Origin: Ga0074130 sp035565355
GTDB lineage: Bacteria > Pseudomonadota > Gammaproteobacteria > Burkholderiales > Rhodocyclaceae
Reading direction: 5' to 3'
DNA: 17,285 nt
Assembly: GCA_035565355.1 (NCBI GenBank)
Contig: DATMSM010000056.1
Span: forward strand, 1 to 17,285
A model generated the notes under the pieces. The model ran no database searches and was not told where the DNA came from. It was given only the letters and a program-made list of their open reading frames with translations. A program made the position numbers and the translations under genes. This document shows, piece by piece, positions 1 to 8,224 of the stretch (within the stretch, counting starts at the first letter, position 1; the number at the start of each line of letters is the position of its first letter).

Positions 1-311
1 CCGTGGTCGTGGCACCGCTGCGCATCGCGCGCGGCGTGCAGAACAAGGTGCTGGAAGCCATGGCCATGGGCCGCCCGGTGGTCGCGGCGAGCAGTTGCAG
101 CGCGGCGATAGATGCCGAGCCGGGACGTGATCTGCTGGCGGCAAGCACGGCGCAGGACTATGTCGCTGCGATCAGCTTATTACTGCAGGATCGGGCACGC
201 GCCGACGCGATCGGCGCCAGCGGGCGCCGCTGTGTGCTCGCCCGCTACAGCTGGGACGCGCATCTGGCCGGCCTGGATCGCCACCTGCCCGAGGCGGAGG
301 CGGCAGCATGA
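1..311 (+). CDS. Glycosyltransferase, exosortase A-associated (stp1-like), C-terminal fragment
   Basis: This is the last ~102 residues of a GT4-type (GT-B fold) sugar transferase whose start lies left of the window; the frame is open to the edge. The visible part contains the nucleotide-sugar-binding C-terminal domain signature, with ARGVQNKVLEAMAMGRPVV near its start, followed by the 'DAEPGRDLL' stretch and a closing 'ARYSWDAHLAGLD' helix. This pattern is what I recognise in the stp1 sugar transferases of PEP-CTERM/EpsH1 loci, and the exosortase A gene directly downstream agrees. It would transfer a sugar from a nucleotide donor to a growing lipid-linked glycan at the cytoplasmic face. Its TGA overlaps the ATG of xrtA (ATGA), implying translational coupling. 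Family level is fairly secure; donor and acceptor are unknown. Confidence 0.85.
   Translation, partial: VVVAPLRIARGVQNKVLEAMAMGRPVVAASSCSAAIDAEPGRDLLAASTAQDYVAAISLLLQDRARADAIGASGRRCVLARYSWDAHLAGLDRHLPEAEAAA
296..300 (+). promoter_or_regulatory. Ribosome binding site of xrtA
   Basis: GGAGG lies inside the 3' end of the upstream glycosyltransferase gene, 7 bases before the ATG at 308. It supports that start and allows independent initiation besides coupling through the ATGA overlap. Confidence 0.6.
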
Positions 312-1813
312 CAATAGCATGGCGCAACAGCCTGGCGGCACTGGTGTTTGCCCTGACCCTGATCCTGGTCGGCTTCTGGGGCACGCTGGCAGGCATGGTC
401 GATATCTGGGAGCGCTCGGGCACCTTCACGCACGCCTTCCTGGTGCCGCCCATCAGTCTGTGGCTGATCTGGCGATTGCGGGGTGCGCTGGCGGCTTTCA
501 CGCCGGCACCGGCGCCCTGGCTGGCGCTGCCGCTCCTGCTGCTGGGCCTGTTGTGGCTGCTCGGTGCGCTGGTCGCCGTCAATGTCGTCACCCAGTTCGC
601 CGTGATCGGCATGATCGTACTGTGCGTGCCGCTGCTGCTGGGCCTGCCGCTGGCGCGTGCGATTGCCTTCCCGCTGCTGTTCCTGTTCTTCTGCGTGCCT
701 TTCGGCGAATTCATCATGCCGCGCCTGATGCAGTGGACCGCCGATATCACCGTCCTCTTTGTGCGTCTGTCCGGCGTGCCGGTGTACCAAGAGGGCCTGC
801 AGTTCATCATTCCGAGCGGACGCTGGTCGGTGGTCGAAGCCTGCAGCGGCATACGCTACCTGATCGCCTCGATCTGCGTCGGCGTCTTGTTCGCCTATCT
901 CAACTACACATCCTGGCGGCGCCGGCTGCTGTTCGTCATCGCCGCCGCACTGGTGCCGCTGCTGGCCAACTGGCTGCGCGCCTATGGCATCGTCATGCTC
1001 GGCCATCTGTCGGGCAACAAGCTGGCCACCGGCGTCGATCACCTGGTCTACGGCTGGGTCTTCTTCGGCATCGTCATGACGCTGCTATTCATGCTCGGCA
1101 TGCGCTGGCAGGAGCCGGAGCGTCTGCCTGCATTCACGCCGACCCGGCCGGTCCGTTCCGGCGGGCTGGCGCTCGCCGTCGCGCTCCTTTCCGCCGCCCT
1201 CCTGATTCCGCGTGCGGGGCTATGGTTGGTGGAGCGGGGCGATGCGCATGCAGCCCCTGAGCTGCAAATCGCCGGGCTGAGCGATATCGGCGCATGGACA
1301 GGCGCAGCCGCGGGTTTCAGCTCCTGGCGTCCCGCATTCAGCAATCCTGCCGCGACCTGGCAACGCAGTTACGCATCCGGCACCGATCAGGCTGCAATCT
1401 ACCTCGCCTATTACCGCAATCAGGGTGAGCAGCGCAAACTGGTCAGTTCCGAAAACAGGCTGGCGCGCAGCGATGACGATTTCTGGGCAGTGGTCGAGCG
1501 CGGCAGCATGGAGGTGGATGGGGTCGCGGTGCGTACTGCCAGCCTGCGCGGCGGCAGCGTCTCCTCGGGCGGTGAGCAGCGTCTGCGCACATGGCAATGG
1601 TACTGGGTGGACGGCACGCTGACCGCCAGCGACATCAAGGCCAAGCTCCTGACCCTGAAGTCGCGTCTGGCGGGGCGCGGCGACGACGGCGCCATCATCG
1701 TGCTGTATGCGCCGGAGCTGCGCCCCGGCGAAGGTGACGCCATCCTGGGCCGCTTTGCACCGGCTGTTGGCGCGGCGCTCCTGCCTGCGCTGGCGCATAC
1801 GCGGGAGCAATAG
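308..1813 (+). CDS. xrtA: Exosortase A fused to an EpsI-type domain
   Basis: A 501-residue integral inner-membrane transpeptidase-like protein, predicted to cleave PEP-CTERM sorting signals on exported proteins and pass them to an acceptor. Residues 1-270 form the exosortase domain, with about eight hydrophobic segments. The candidate catalytic residues are in place: Cys179 in 'EACSGIRYL', Arg224 in 'NWLRAYG' and His245 in 'GVDHLVYGW'; exosortases carry an invariant Cys, Arg and His. A further membrane segment at about 285-305 leads into a periplasmic EpsI/DUF3485-like domain (about 310-495) with the typical 'IYLAYYRNQGEQRKLVSSENRL' type sequence near 364-385. The XrtA-EpsI fusion is known for this family; the role of EpsI is not established. 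The start is set by the ATGA overlap with the upstream gene and a GGAGG at 296-300. No PEP-CTERM substrate is encoded in the window. Confidence 0.95.
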   Translation: MTIAWRNSLAALVFALTLILVGFWGTLAGMVDIWERSGTFTHAFLVPPISLWLIWRLRGALAAFTPAPAPWLALPLLLLGLLWLLGALVAVNVVTQFAVIGMIVLCVPLLLGLPLARAIAFPLLFLFFCVPFGEFIMPRLMQWTADITVLFVRLSGVPVYQEGLQFIIPSGRWSVVEACSGIRYLIASICVGVLFAYLNYTSWRRRLLFVIAAALVPLLANWLRAYGIVMLGHLSGNKLATGVDHLVYGWVFFGIVMTLLFMLGMRWQEPERLPAFTPTRPVRSGGLALAVALLSAALLIPRAGLWLVERGDAHAAPELQIAGLSDIGAWTGAAAGFSSWRPAFSNPAATWQRSYASGTDQAAIYLAYYRNQGEQRKLVSSENRLARSDDDFWAVVERGSMEVDGVAVRTASLRGGSVSSGGEQRLRTWQWYWVDGTLTASDIKAKLLTLKSRLAGRGDDGAIIVLYAPELRPGEGDAILGRFAPAVGAALLPALAHTREQ

Positions 1814-1818
1814 GCAGC

Positions 1819-1836
1819 ATGAGTGTCGCGGCATGA
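1819..1836 (+). other. Five-codon mini-ORF leading into the next glycosyltransferase gene
   Basis: ATG AGT GTC GCG GCA TGA encodes MSVAA. Its stop overlaps the ATG of the glycosyltransferase at 1833 as ATGA, the same arrangement used between full genes in this operon. A GGGAG at 1803-1807 could serve it. It may hand ribosomes across the 19-base gap after xrtA, or it may be chance. Confidence 0.25.
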
Positions 1837-2987
1837 AGATTCTCTATCACCACCGCACGGCGTCCAAGGACGGGCAGGCCGTACACATCGAGGAAATGAT
1901 CGCGGCAATGCGCAAGCAGGGCCACGAAGTGCGCGTGGTTGCGCCGGAGGCCGCCGCCGCTGGTGCGGGGCGGATGGGTGGTGGCGTGAGCTGGGTGCAG
2001 CGCTTGCGCAGCATGTTGCCGAATGCCTTGTATGAGTTGCTGGAATTCGGCTACAGCCTGATCGCCTATCGCCGCCTGCGTGCGGCGGCGGCCGAGTTCG
2101 AGCCGGACCTGATCTACGAGCGCTACAACCTCTTCCTGCTGGCCGGCCTTATGCTCAAGAAGAAGCGGGGCATTCCCTTGCTTCTGGAGATTAACGCGCC
2201 GCTAGTGCATGAGCGCTCCCTGCACAGCGGCGGCCTTGCGCTCAAGCGCCTGGGGCGCTGGGCCGAGGGCAAGGCCTGGTGTGGTGCCGATTTCGTGCTG
2301 CCGGTCACGCAAGTGCTGGCTGATCATGTGCGCGCCTATGGTGTGCCAGATGAGCGCATTGTCGTCATTCCCAACGGCATCAACGAGGCGCATTTCGCGG
2401 CGGCACCGTTGCCTGAGCAGGCGCGCGCCGAGCGTGGCCTTGCCGGCAAGCTGGTGCTCGGCTTCACCGGTTTCGTGCGCGAATGGCACGGCATGGATCG
2501 CGTGATCGACTGGCTGGCGAGCGCGGCCGCGCCTGCCAATGCGCACCTGCTGGTGGTCGGTGACGGCCCGGTGCGCGCTGCGCTGGAAGCGCAGGCGCTG
2601 GCGCTGGGCATTGCCGATCGCGTCACCTTTACCGGCGTCATTCATCGTGATCAGGTGCCAGCCTGGGTCGCCAGCTTCGACATCGCCTTGCAGCCCGCAG
2701 TGGTGGCTTATGCTTCGCCGCTCAAGCTGATGGAGTACCTGGCGCTGGGCAAGGCCGTGCTTGCACCACGCACGCCGAATCTGTGTGAGGTGCTCAGCGA
2801 CGGTGACAATGCCTTGCTATTCGATGCCGACGCGCCCTGTGCGTTTGAGCATGCGCTGTCGCGCCTGTGCAGCGATGAGGCCTTGCGCGCGCAGCTTGCA
2901 CGCGGCGCGCGTAGCAGCATCGCCCGCCAGGGCCTGACCTGGGACAGCAATGCGCGGCGTGTCACCGGGCTGCTCGCCGCCGCATGA
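1833..2987 (+). CDS. GT4-family glycosyltransferase
   Basis: A 384-residue cytoplasmic GT-B glycosyltransferase. The N-terminal acceptor domain begins 'MKILYHHRTASKDGQAVHIE', the usual first strand and glycine-containing loop. The C-terminal donor domain carries 'VIPNGIN' (178-184), 'GFTGFVREWHGMDRVI' (210-225), 'VVGDGP' (241-246) and the donor-site segment 'ASPLKLMEYLALGKAV' (294-309). The ATG at 1833 fits the fold's N-terminus; the frame stays open further upstream, but that extension would overlap the end of xrtA and looks non-native. No strong ribosome binding site precedes it, although a five-codon ORF ends on its start codon. The stop overlaps the next gene's ATG. It probably adds one sugar of the repeat unit; specificity cannot be read from the sequence. 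Confidence 0.9.
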   Translation: MKILYHHRTASKDGQAVHIEEMIAAMRKQGHEVRVVAPEAAAAGAGRMGGGVSWVQRLRSMLPNALYELLEFGYSLIAYRRLRAAAAEFEPDLIYERYNLFLLAGLMLKKKRGIPLLLEINAPLVHERSLHSGGLALKRLGRWAEGKAWCGADFVLPVTQVLADHVRAYGVPDERIVVIPNGINEAHFAAAPLPEQARAERGLAGKLVLGFTGFVREWHGMDRVIDWLASAAAPANAHLLVVGDGPVRAALEAQALALGIADRVTFTGVIHRDQVPAWVASFDIALQPAVVAYASPLKLMEYLALGKAVLAPRTPNLCEVLSDGDNALLFDADAPCAFEHALSRLCSDEALRAQLARGARSSIARQGLTWDSNARRVTGLLAAA

Positions 2988-4612
2988 GGCCGGGAATCAT
3001 CAAGCCGCTGCACGCGGCCGATCTCATCGCGCTGACGCTGCTGCTGGCACTCGTGGCGCTGCTGTTCGTGCAGGCCCCGGGTGGCGGTGCTTTTGCCTGG
3101 AGCGATGCACCACGGCATGCGCTCAACGGCGTGTTCGTCAAGGATTTTGTTGCGGCCATGCCCTGGGACGATCCGGCGGGTTATGCCTATCGTTATTACG
3201 CGCAGTATCCGGCACTGACCATACTGTTCTATCCGCCCCTGTTCTACGTCATCAGTGCGCCGTTTTACGCGCTGTTCGGGTTTTCCCACGGCGTCGCCTT
3301 GCTGGTCGTCGGCCTGCACTATGCCGCCTTCGCCAGCGCCTGCTATCGCATCTCCCGACGCTGGTTTGATGCACCGGCCGCCGTCCTGCTGGCGGCGCTG
3401 ATCGTCGTATTGCCGGAAATCGCCTTCTGGGGCAGGCAGATCATGCTGGAGATTCCGGCACTGGCCTTCCTTGCATGGAGTGCCGCCTGTTTCCTGGACT
3501 ACCTCGACGAGCGCCGCCCCCTTCATCTCTACCTCGCCGTCGCTCTGCTGGTGCTGGCCATGTACAGCAAGATCAGTGTCGGCTTCATGGCACTGGCCTA
3601 TGCCGCCAGCCTGATGCAGGCCCAGGGCGGGGCGGCATGGCGCAACCGTCATCACTATCTGGCAGCGCTGGCCGCCGCCTTCGCACTGCTGCCTTTGCTG
3701 CTACTGACGGTCAAGTTTGGCCAGGCCAATGTGCAGTCGGTGACCGGTGTTGCCGACGCCTCTGTGTCGCGCGCCACGCTGGACGGCTGGCTCTGGTATG
3801 CCCGTCAGTTGCCCTTGCAGATGGGCTGGCCAGCATTGCCGGTCGTGCTTGCGGGTCTTGCTTTACTGAGCCGCGCCCCGGCCGGCGCGCGGCGGGCGGA
3901 GCAGTTGTTCCTCGCCCTCTGGTTCGCGTGCGGCTATCTGTTCTTTTCGGCAATAGACCTGAAAGAGTCGCGTCATACCGTATTCATCCTGCCGCCGCTG
4001 GTGTTCCTCGGGGCGCTGGGCTTGCGCACGGTGTTGTCCGGCAAGCGCCTCTCGGCGCTGCTACTGGTGCTGCTGCTGGCAACGCTGGCTTGGACTGCGC
4101 TGAAGCGGCCGGTGCATTACGTGGACGGCTATCGCGAGGCGGCGGACAAGGTCGCCGATATGGCGCCGCCGAACAGCGCGGTGCTGTTCTCGGGTTATCG
4201 CGACGGCGCCTTTGTCTTCAATATGCGGGTGCGCGAGGACAGACGCGACCTGATGACGGTGCGGGCCGACAAGCTGCTGCTCAAGGTCGCGGTGCGCCGC
4301 GAGCTGGGGGTAGAGCAGAAGTCCTACACCGAAGCCGAGATCGCCCGCATGCTGGACGAGGCGGGCGTGCATTACGTTGTCGCCCAGCAGGATTTCTGGA
4401 CCGATCTCGAAGTCATGGCGAGTCTGCAGCGTGTGCTGAATTCCGAGCATTTCAGCGAGGTGGGGCGCGTGCAGACCCGGGCCAACTATCCCGTCAGCGA
4501 CAAGCTGCTGCTGATCTACCGCAACAATGGCCGGGTCAGCGGCACGGCCAAGGGTATGGACATCGAGTTGCCTATCATTCAGCGCACCATTCCGGCGGGC
4601 CGCTCCCAATGA
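2984..4612 (+). CDS. Polytopic GT-C glycosyltransferase (ArnT/GT39-like)
   Basis: A 542-residue inner-membrane protein with roughly ten hydrophobic segments in the first 370 residues and a soluble C-terminal domain (about 380-542). The first periplasmic loop holds 'WSDAPRHALNG', whose Asp41 sits where GT-C enzymes keep an acidic catalytic residue. Other family-like features are 'RQIMLEIPAL' (151-160) and 'DLKESRHTVFILPPL' (325-339), which resembles the ExxR..PxxP region of GT39/ArnT proteins. Such enzymes use polyprenyl-phosphate sugars and act on the periplasmic side, so this one may decorate the exported glycan or lipid carrier. It is joined to both neighbours by ATGA overlaps without a clear ribosome binding site, so its translation is probably coupled. 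The family is clear in outline; the substrate is unknown. Confidence 0.85.
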   Translation: MRPGIIKPLHAADLIALTLLLALVALLFVQAPGGGAFAWSDAPRHALNGVFVKDFVAAMPWDDPAGYAYRYYAQYPALTILFYPPLFYVISAPFYALFGFSHGVALLVVGLHYAAFASACYRISRRWFDAPAAVLLAALIVVLPEIAFWGRQIMLEIPALAFLAWSAACFLDYLDERRPLHLYLAVALLVLAMYSKISVGFMALAYAASLMQAQGGAAWRNRHHYLAALAAAFALLPLLLLTVKFGQANVQSVTGVADASVSRATLDGWLWYARQLPLQMGWPALPVVLAGLALLSRAPAGARRAEQLFLALWFACGYLFFSAIDLKESRHTVFILPPLVFLGALGLRTVLSGKRLSALLLVLLLATLAWTALKRPVHYVDGYREAADKVADMAPPNSAVLFSGYRDGAFVFNMRVREDRRDLMTVRADKLLLKVAVRRELGVEQKSYTEAEIARMLDEAGVHYVVAQQDFWTDLEVMASLQRVLNSEHFSEVGRVQTRANYPVSDKLLLIYRNNGRVSGTAKGMDIELPIIQRTIPAGRSQ

Positions 4613-5766
4613 GCCGAAGCGATGCGCGCACACATATCGTGCATATCGTGAATCGCCTCGGGGTGGGCGGCATGGAGAATGTCGTGATCCAGTTGGTGAA
4701 CGACTTGCCGCCCGAGCGCTTTCGGCATTCCATCATTGCCATTACCGATGTCCTGCCCGAAGTTGCAGCGCGCATCCGGCATGCGGACGTCGGCCTGCAT
4801 GCACTCGAGAAAACCCCCGGGCAGGCGTTCTGGCGCTATCCGCACATGTATCGCCTGCTGCGCCGCCTGCGGCCCGATGTCTGGCACGGCTGCAATCTGG
4901 CGGCGCTGGAGTTCGCACCGCTGTCCTGGCTGGCCGGCGTACCCTGGCGCATCCATGCCGAACATGGCCTGGAGATGGAGGAGCTGCGCGGCCGTCAGCC
5001 GGCCTACCGCTGGCTGCGTCGGCTCTATCGTGGCTGCGTGCATATCTACGTCGCGGTTTCCGCACCGATTGCCGCATATCTGCAGCAAACAATCGGCATT
5101 CCGCCTGCGCGCCTGCGCCTGATTGGTAACGGCGTGGACCTGCAGCGTTTCCACCCGTGGCGTGCCGGGGATGTCGCGCCCGAGGGCTATCCCTTCAGCA
5201 AGGGGCGGCATTGGGTGGTCGGCACCGTCGGTCGCCAGGAGCCGATCAAGAACCCGTTATTGCTGGTCGACACCTTTATCGATCTGGTGCATGCCGGCCA
5301 GCCCGGAAGCGAGCAACTGCGACTGGCGATGGTAGGCGAGGGCAGCCTGCACGACGAGATTGATCGCCGCATGCGAGCAGCGGGCCTGCGCGAGCGTCTG
5401 TGGCTGCCGGGCAATCGCTATGATGTCGATGCGATCCTGCGCTGCCTGGACTGCTTCGTTTTGCCCTCGCTTTCCGAAGGCACCTCATGCACGCTGCAGG
5501 AAGCACTGGCCTCCGCCTTGCCCGTGATCGCCACCGATGTCGGCGGCAACCGGGCGACGCTGGGCGATACCGGGCGCCTGATTCCCAGCCAGGACCGCGC
5601 GGCGCTGCTGGCGGCATTGCAAGCCTGTCGCCATGACCCTGCAGCGGCGCAGGCGGCGCGCGCCCATGCCGAGCAGGCGCATGATCTGAACAAGACCCTG
5701 CAGGCGTATGCTGAGTTGTTTGCAGGCAGCGATACGGCGCTGCCCATGGCGAAGGAGCGGAGCTGA
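4609..5766 (+). CDS. Glycosyltransferase, exosortase A-associated (stp2-like)
   Basis: A 385-residue GT4 glycosyltransferase of the GT-B fold. It opens with 'HIVHIVNRLGVGGMENVV', the GGMEN loop typical of the stp2 sugar transferases of PEP-CTERM/EpsH1 loci. Further motifs are 'AVSAPIAAYL' (149-158), 'IGNGVDLQRFHP' (172-183), 'VGRQEPIKNP' (207-216) and the EX7E motif Glu290-Glu298 in 'LPSLSEGTSCTLQEALA'. It should add a sugar from a nucleotide donor at the cytoplasmic face. The ATG at 4609 overlaps the previous stop (ATGA), and an in-frame extension upstream is a shadow of the GT-C gene. The gene is followed after 2 bases by a small membrane protein gene. Assignment to the stp2 group rests on motif recognition, not on a search. 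Confidence 0.9.
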   Translation: MSRSDARTHIVHIVNRLGVGGMENVVIQLVNDLPPERFRHSIIAITDVLPEVAARIRHADVGLHALEKTPGQAFWRYPHMYRLLRRLRPDVWHGCNLAALEFAPLSWLAGVPWRIHAEHGLEMEELRGRQPAYRWLRRLYRGCVHIYVAVSAPIAAYLQQTIGIPPARLRLIGNGVDLQRFHPWRAGDVAPEGYPFSKGRHWVVGTVGRQEPIKNPLLLVDTFIDLVHAGQPGSEQLRLAMVGEGSLHDEIDRRMRAAGLRERLWLPGNRYDVDAILRCLDCFVLPSLSEGTSCTLQEALASALPVIATDVGGNRATLGDTGRLIPSQDRAALLAALQACRHDPAAAQAARAHAEQAHDLNKTLQAYAELFAGSDTALPMAKERS

Positions 5767-5768
5767 CC

Positions 5769-5942
5769 ATGGAAGGATTGTTCTTCCTTGCCGACATCAT
5801 CCTGATGCTGCTGCTGGTCCTGGCGATCTTCCGCAGCGAACGCAAGCCGTCGTCCGAGGACCTCGGCCTGTTTGCCTACAAGGCTGACGACGGGCTTGAG
5901 CGGCAGGCAGGAGAGACAGGGGAGGCTAGCCACGATGCGTGA
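5769..5942 (+). CDS. Small single-pass membrane protein (57 aa)
   Basis: A 57-residue protein read directly from the sequence. It starts at ATG 5769, two bases after the previous stop, with AAGGAG at 5752-5757 as a ribosome binding site. Residues about 4-21 ('LFFLADIILMLLLVLAIF') form one hydrophobic helix, followed by a positive cluster 'RSERK' (22-26) and a short acidic, hydrophilic tail containing 'DLGLFAYK' (31-38). The charge pattern suggests an inner-membrane protein with a cytoplasmic tail. Its TGA (5940-5942) overlaps the start of the O-ligase gene by 8 bases. Without it there would be an unusual 168-base gap in a tightly packed operon, which supports it being real. I do not recognise a named family; a role as an accessory subunit of the ligase or a neighbouring membrane enzyme is only an inference. 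Confidence 0.75.
   Translation: MEGLFFLADIILMLLLVLAIFRSERKPSSEDLGLFAYKADDGLERQAGETGEASHDA
5918..5925 (+). promoter_or_regulatory. Ribosome binding site of the O-ligase gene
   Basis: AGGGGAGG lies 9 bases before the ATG at 5935, inside the small membrane protein gene. It selects this start over an in-frame ATG at 5872. Confidence 0.6.
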
Positions 5943-7257
5943 CCTGGTCCTGCTGGCCGCCATGCTGCTGTTCGTGCCCTTGAGCATGACGAATGCCTTC
6001 ATCGCCTATCTGCTGTGCGGCTGGGTGTCGGTGCTGTCGCCGGCCTACTATCTGTACGGCTTCATGGATGATGTGCGTTTCAACCTGATTTTCGCAGTCA
6101 TCACCATCAGCGTCCTGATCGTAGGGCGCGACCGTTTCAAGAACCGGCTCGGCTACGCCAATCCGACGGTGCTGCTGATGCTGCTGTTCATGGTGCACGG
6201 CATCCTCTGCGCGCTGTTCGCCTATCCCGGCAATCCGCTCAACGAAACCCTGGCGATCCAGTTCGTCAAGACGCTGATCTATTGCCTGCTGGCGCCGCTG
6301 CTGCTGACCACACGTTTCCGCCTGCACGCGCTGCTGCTGATGCTGGCGCTGGGGTTGGGTTTTCACGGCGTCGTCGAGGGGCTCAAGGTGATCAAGTCCG
6401 CAGGCGGGCATCGGCCGCTGGGAATCCCCTCGTCCATGATGTCCGACAACAACCAGCTCGCGGTGGCCATGGTCATGGCCTTGCCCATCTTCTTCTATCT
6501 CTACCAATACTCGCAGCGCAAGCTGGTGCGGATTGCCTTTCTCTGCACCATCGCTTTCACTGTCGCCTGCGTGCTCGGCACGACTTCGCGCGGCGGCCTG
6601 GTCGGCTTGCTGGCCCTGGCGCTCTGGTTCGTGGTGACCTCGCGCCACAAGTTCGCCGCTTTGGCGCTCACTCTCTTTCTCGGTGTGACGACCGTGGCGG
6701 TGGCGCCCGAGAACATGTTCAGCCGCGTCAGTTCCATGCAGGACATCGAGAGTGACTCTTCCTTCATGGGACGGGTCGCGGCCTGGAAGATCAGCTCGGC
6801 CGTGGCGCTCAAGAACCCGGCCCTGGGTGGCGGCTTCCATGCCATCCAGTACACCCCGATCTGGGATGCCTACCGTTACGAACAGGGCTTGCTCGGCTGG
6901 ATTGCCACGCCGCCGCCGGACGAGCGGGGCAAGGCGGCGCACAATATCTTCTTCGAGGTGCTTGGTGACCTCGGCTTCATCGGGCTGGGGCTGTTCGGTC
7001 TGCTGTTCCTGAATGCCTTCCGCGCCCGCGCCGAGGTCCGACGCCTGACGCGGGGCGGCCGATGGCTATGGGCGCGCGACATGTCTGATATGCTTTTCCT
7101 CGCCATCTTCGCCTACATGATTTCCGGTTCGGCGGTCAGCATGGCTTATTTCGAGCCTTTCTATGTGATTCTCATGGCCATGGAAATGCTGCGTCAATGG
7201 GTGCGGCACGAGTCGCGCCGCATGGCGGACAGTACGGGCCACAGGGGGGAGCAATGA
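5935..7257 (+). CDS. Putative O-glycosylation ligase / O-antigen ligase-like protein, exosortase A-associated
   Basis: A 440-residue polytopic inner-membrane protein of the Wzy/WaaL superfamily, close in look to the exosortase-A-associated O-glycosylation ligase family. The N-terminus 'MRDLVLLAAMLLFVPLSM' and 'SPAYYLYGF' (35-43) are characteristic. 'GTTSRGGLVG' (215-224) is the conserved Arg-containing segment. The large periplasmic loop follows, with 'GRVAAWKISSAVALKNP' (279-295) and 'AAHNIFFEVLGDLGFIGLG', whose His336-Asn337 match the HN...G ligase motif. It would transfer or polymerise undecaprenyl-linked glycan on the periplasmic side; whether the acceptor is protein, lipid or growing polymer is not known. 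Start chosen from AGGGGAGG at 5918-5925. The stop overlaps the first deacetylase gene (ATGA). Confidence 0.9.
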   Translation: MRDLVLLAAMLLFVPLSMTNAFIAYLLCGWVSVLSPAYYLYGFMDDVRFNLIFAVITISVLIVGRDRFKNRLGYANPTVLLMLLFMVHGILCALFAYPGNPLNETLAIQFVKTLIYCLLAPLLLTTRFRLHALLLMLALGLGFHGVVEGLKVIKSAGGHRPLGIPSSMMSDNNQLAVAMVMALPIFFYLYQYSQRKLVRIAFLCTIAFTVACVLGTTSRGGLVGLLALALWFVVTSRHKFAALALTLFLGVTTVAVAPENMFSRVSSMQDIESDSSFMGRVAAWKISSAVALKNPALGGGFHAIQYTPIWDAYRYEQGLLGWIATPPPDERGKAAHNIFFEVLGDLGFIGLGLFGLLFLNAFRARAEVRRLTRGGRWLWARDMSDMLFLAIFAYMISGSAVSMAYFEPFYVILMAMEMLRQWVRHESRRMADSTGHRGEQ

Positions 7258-8222
7258 TAGAACTGGTGTTGCGCGGCCTCAGTCGCGAGAAGTTGTCCAT
7301 CTTCCTGTTTCACAAGATTCCGCTGGCAGCTTCGCGGCTGACGCCTTACGATCTGGCCTACGCCGACTTCCTGCGCCTGCTCGATTACGTGGCCGAGCAC
7401 TTCAAGGTGCTGCCGCTGGACGAGGCCGTCACCCTGCTGGAGAACGGCAAGCTGCCCCCGAGCACCGCTTGCCTGACTTTCGATGACGGTTATAACGGCT
7501 GGGTCGAGCATGTCATGCCGGCGCTGCTGGCGCGCGAACAGCATGCGACCTTCTTCGTCACCACCGGTCAGTTTTCCGGCAAGCCGATGTGGCACGAACG
7601 CGTGGAACAGGCCTTGTCCCGGCTGCCCTTGGGCAGCCTCAGGCTTGCCGATGCCGAACTCGATACGCTCGACATCATCGATGAAACCGCCCGCCTGCAG
7701 GGCTTGCGCCGCATCGAGCAATATCTGAAGTACCTGCCGCTGGCGCGCCGGGAACAATTAATCGAAGGCCTGGAGGCCTTTTCCGGCGCGCGGCCGGAGG
7801 CGCTGAGCCTGATGCTGGCCGACGATGTACGCACCCTGCATGCCAAGGGTTTTTCGATCGGGGCGCATACCGTCAATCATCCCATTCTGACCTTGTGCAG
7901 CGAGGATGAAGCGCGTCACGAGATCGGCGCAGCGCGCGAGGAGCTGTCCGCCATGACCGGCGCCCCGGTCACCGGCTTCGCCTATCCCAATGGCCGGCCG
8001 GCCCAGGACTTCAACGAGCGCCATGTGCGTCTGGTAAAGGAGGCAGGCTACAAGTACGCCGTCACCACCCAGTGGGGCGCCGCCACACCGCAAACCTCGC
8101 GGCTACAGATCCCGCGCTTCACGCCCTGGGGGCCGGGCCGCCTCAAGATGAGCTATCAGCTCGCCCGCAATTACCTGCTGCCGGGCAAGATCCTGGGCAT
8201 TACCGAGTCGGTACTGGTGTGA
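7254..8222 (+). CDS. Polysaccharide deacetylase family protein (CE4), first of a tandem pair
   Basis: A 322-residue protein with the NodB/CE4 fold, a metal-dependent deacetylase of N-acetylated sugars. Motif 1 is 'LTFDDGYNGW' with Asp77 (general base) and Asp78 (metal). Motif 2 is 'GAHTVNHPILT' with His205 and His209 (metal). 'GFAYPNGRPAQDF' (241-253) matches the later substrate-groove motif. An insertion of about 80 residues (110-190) separates motifs 1 and 2. No signal peptide is evident, so it may act in the cytoplasm or at the membrane; the export route is unclear. A run of G with AG at 7243-7251 gives a purine-rich ribosome binding site close to the ATG, which also overlaps the previous stop (ATGA). 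It is not the short PEP-CTERM-locus deacetylase subfamily that begins near 'VDVEDYF'. Confidence 0.9.
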   Translation: MIELVLRGLSREKLSIFLFHKIPLAASRLTPYDLAYADFLRLLDYVAEHFKVLPLDEAVTLLENGKLPPSTACLTFDDGYNGWVEHVMPALLAREQHATFFVTTGQFSGKPMWHERVEQALSRLPLGSLRLADAELDTLDIIDETARLQGLRRIEQYLKYLPLARREQLIEGLEAFSGARPEALSLMLADDVRTLHAKGFSIGAHTVNHPILTLCSEDEARHEIGAAREELSAMTGAPVTGFAYPNGRPAQDFNERHVRLVKEAGYKYAVTTQWGAATPQTSRLQIPRFTPWGPGRLKMSYQLARNYLLPGKILGITESVLV

Positions 8223-8224
8223 GC

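Noticed and set aside
5926..6942. Open frame of 338 codons on the minus strand
   Set aside because: It is antisense to the O-ligase gene and gives a Gln/His/Arg/Asp-rich product, typical of the complement of a hydrophobic membrane-protein gene.
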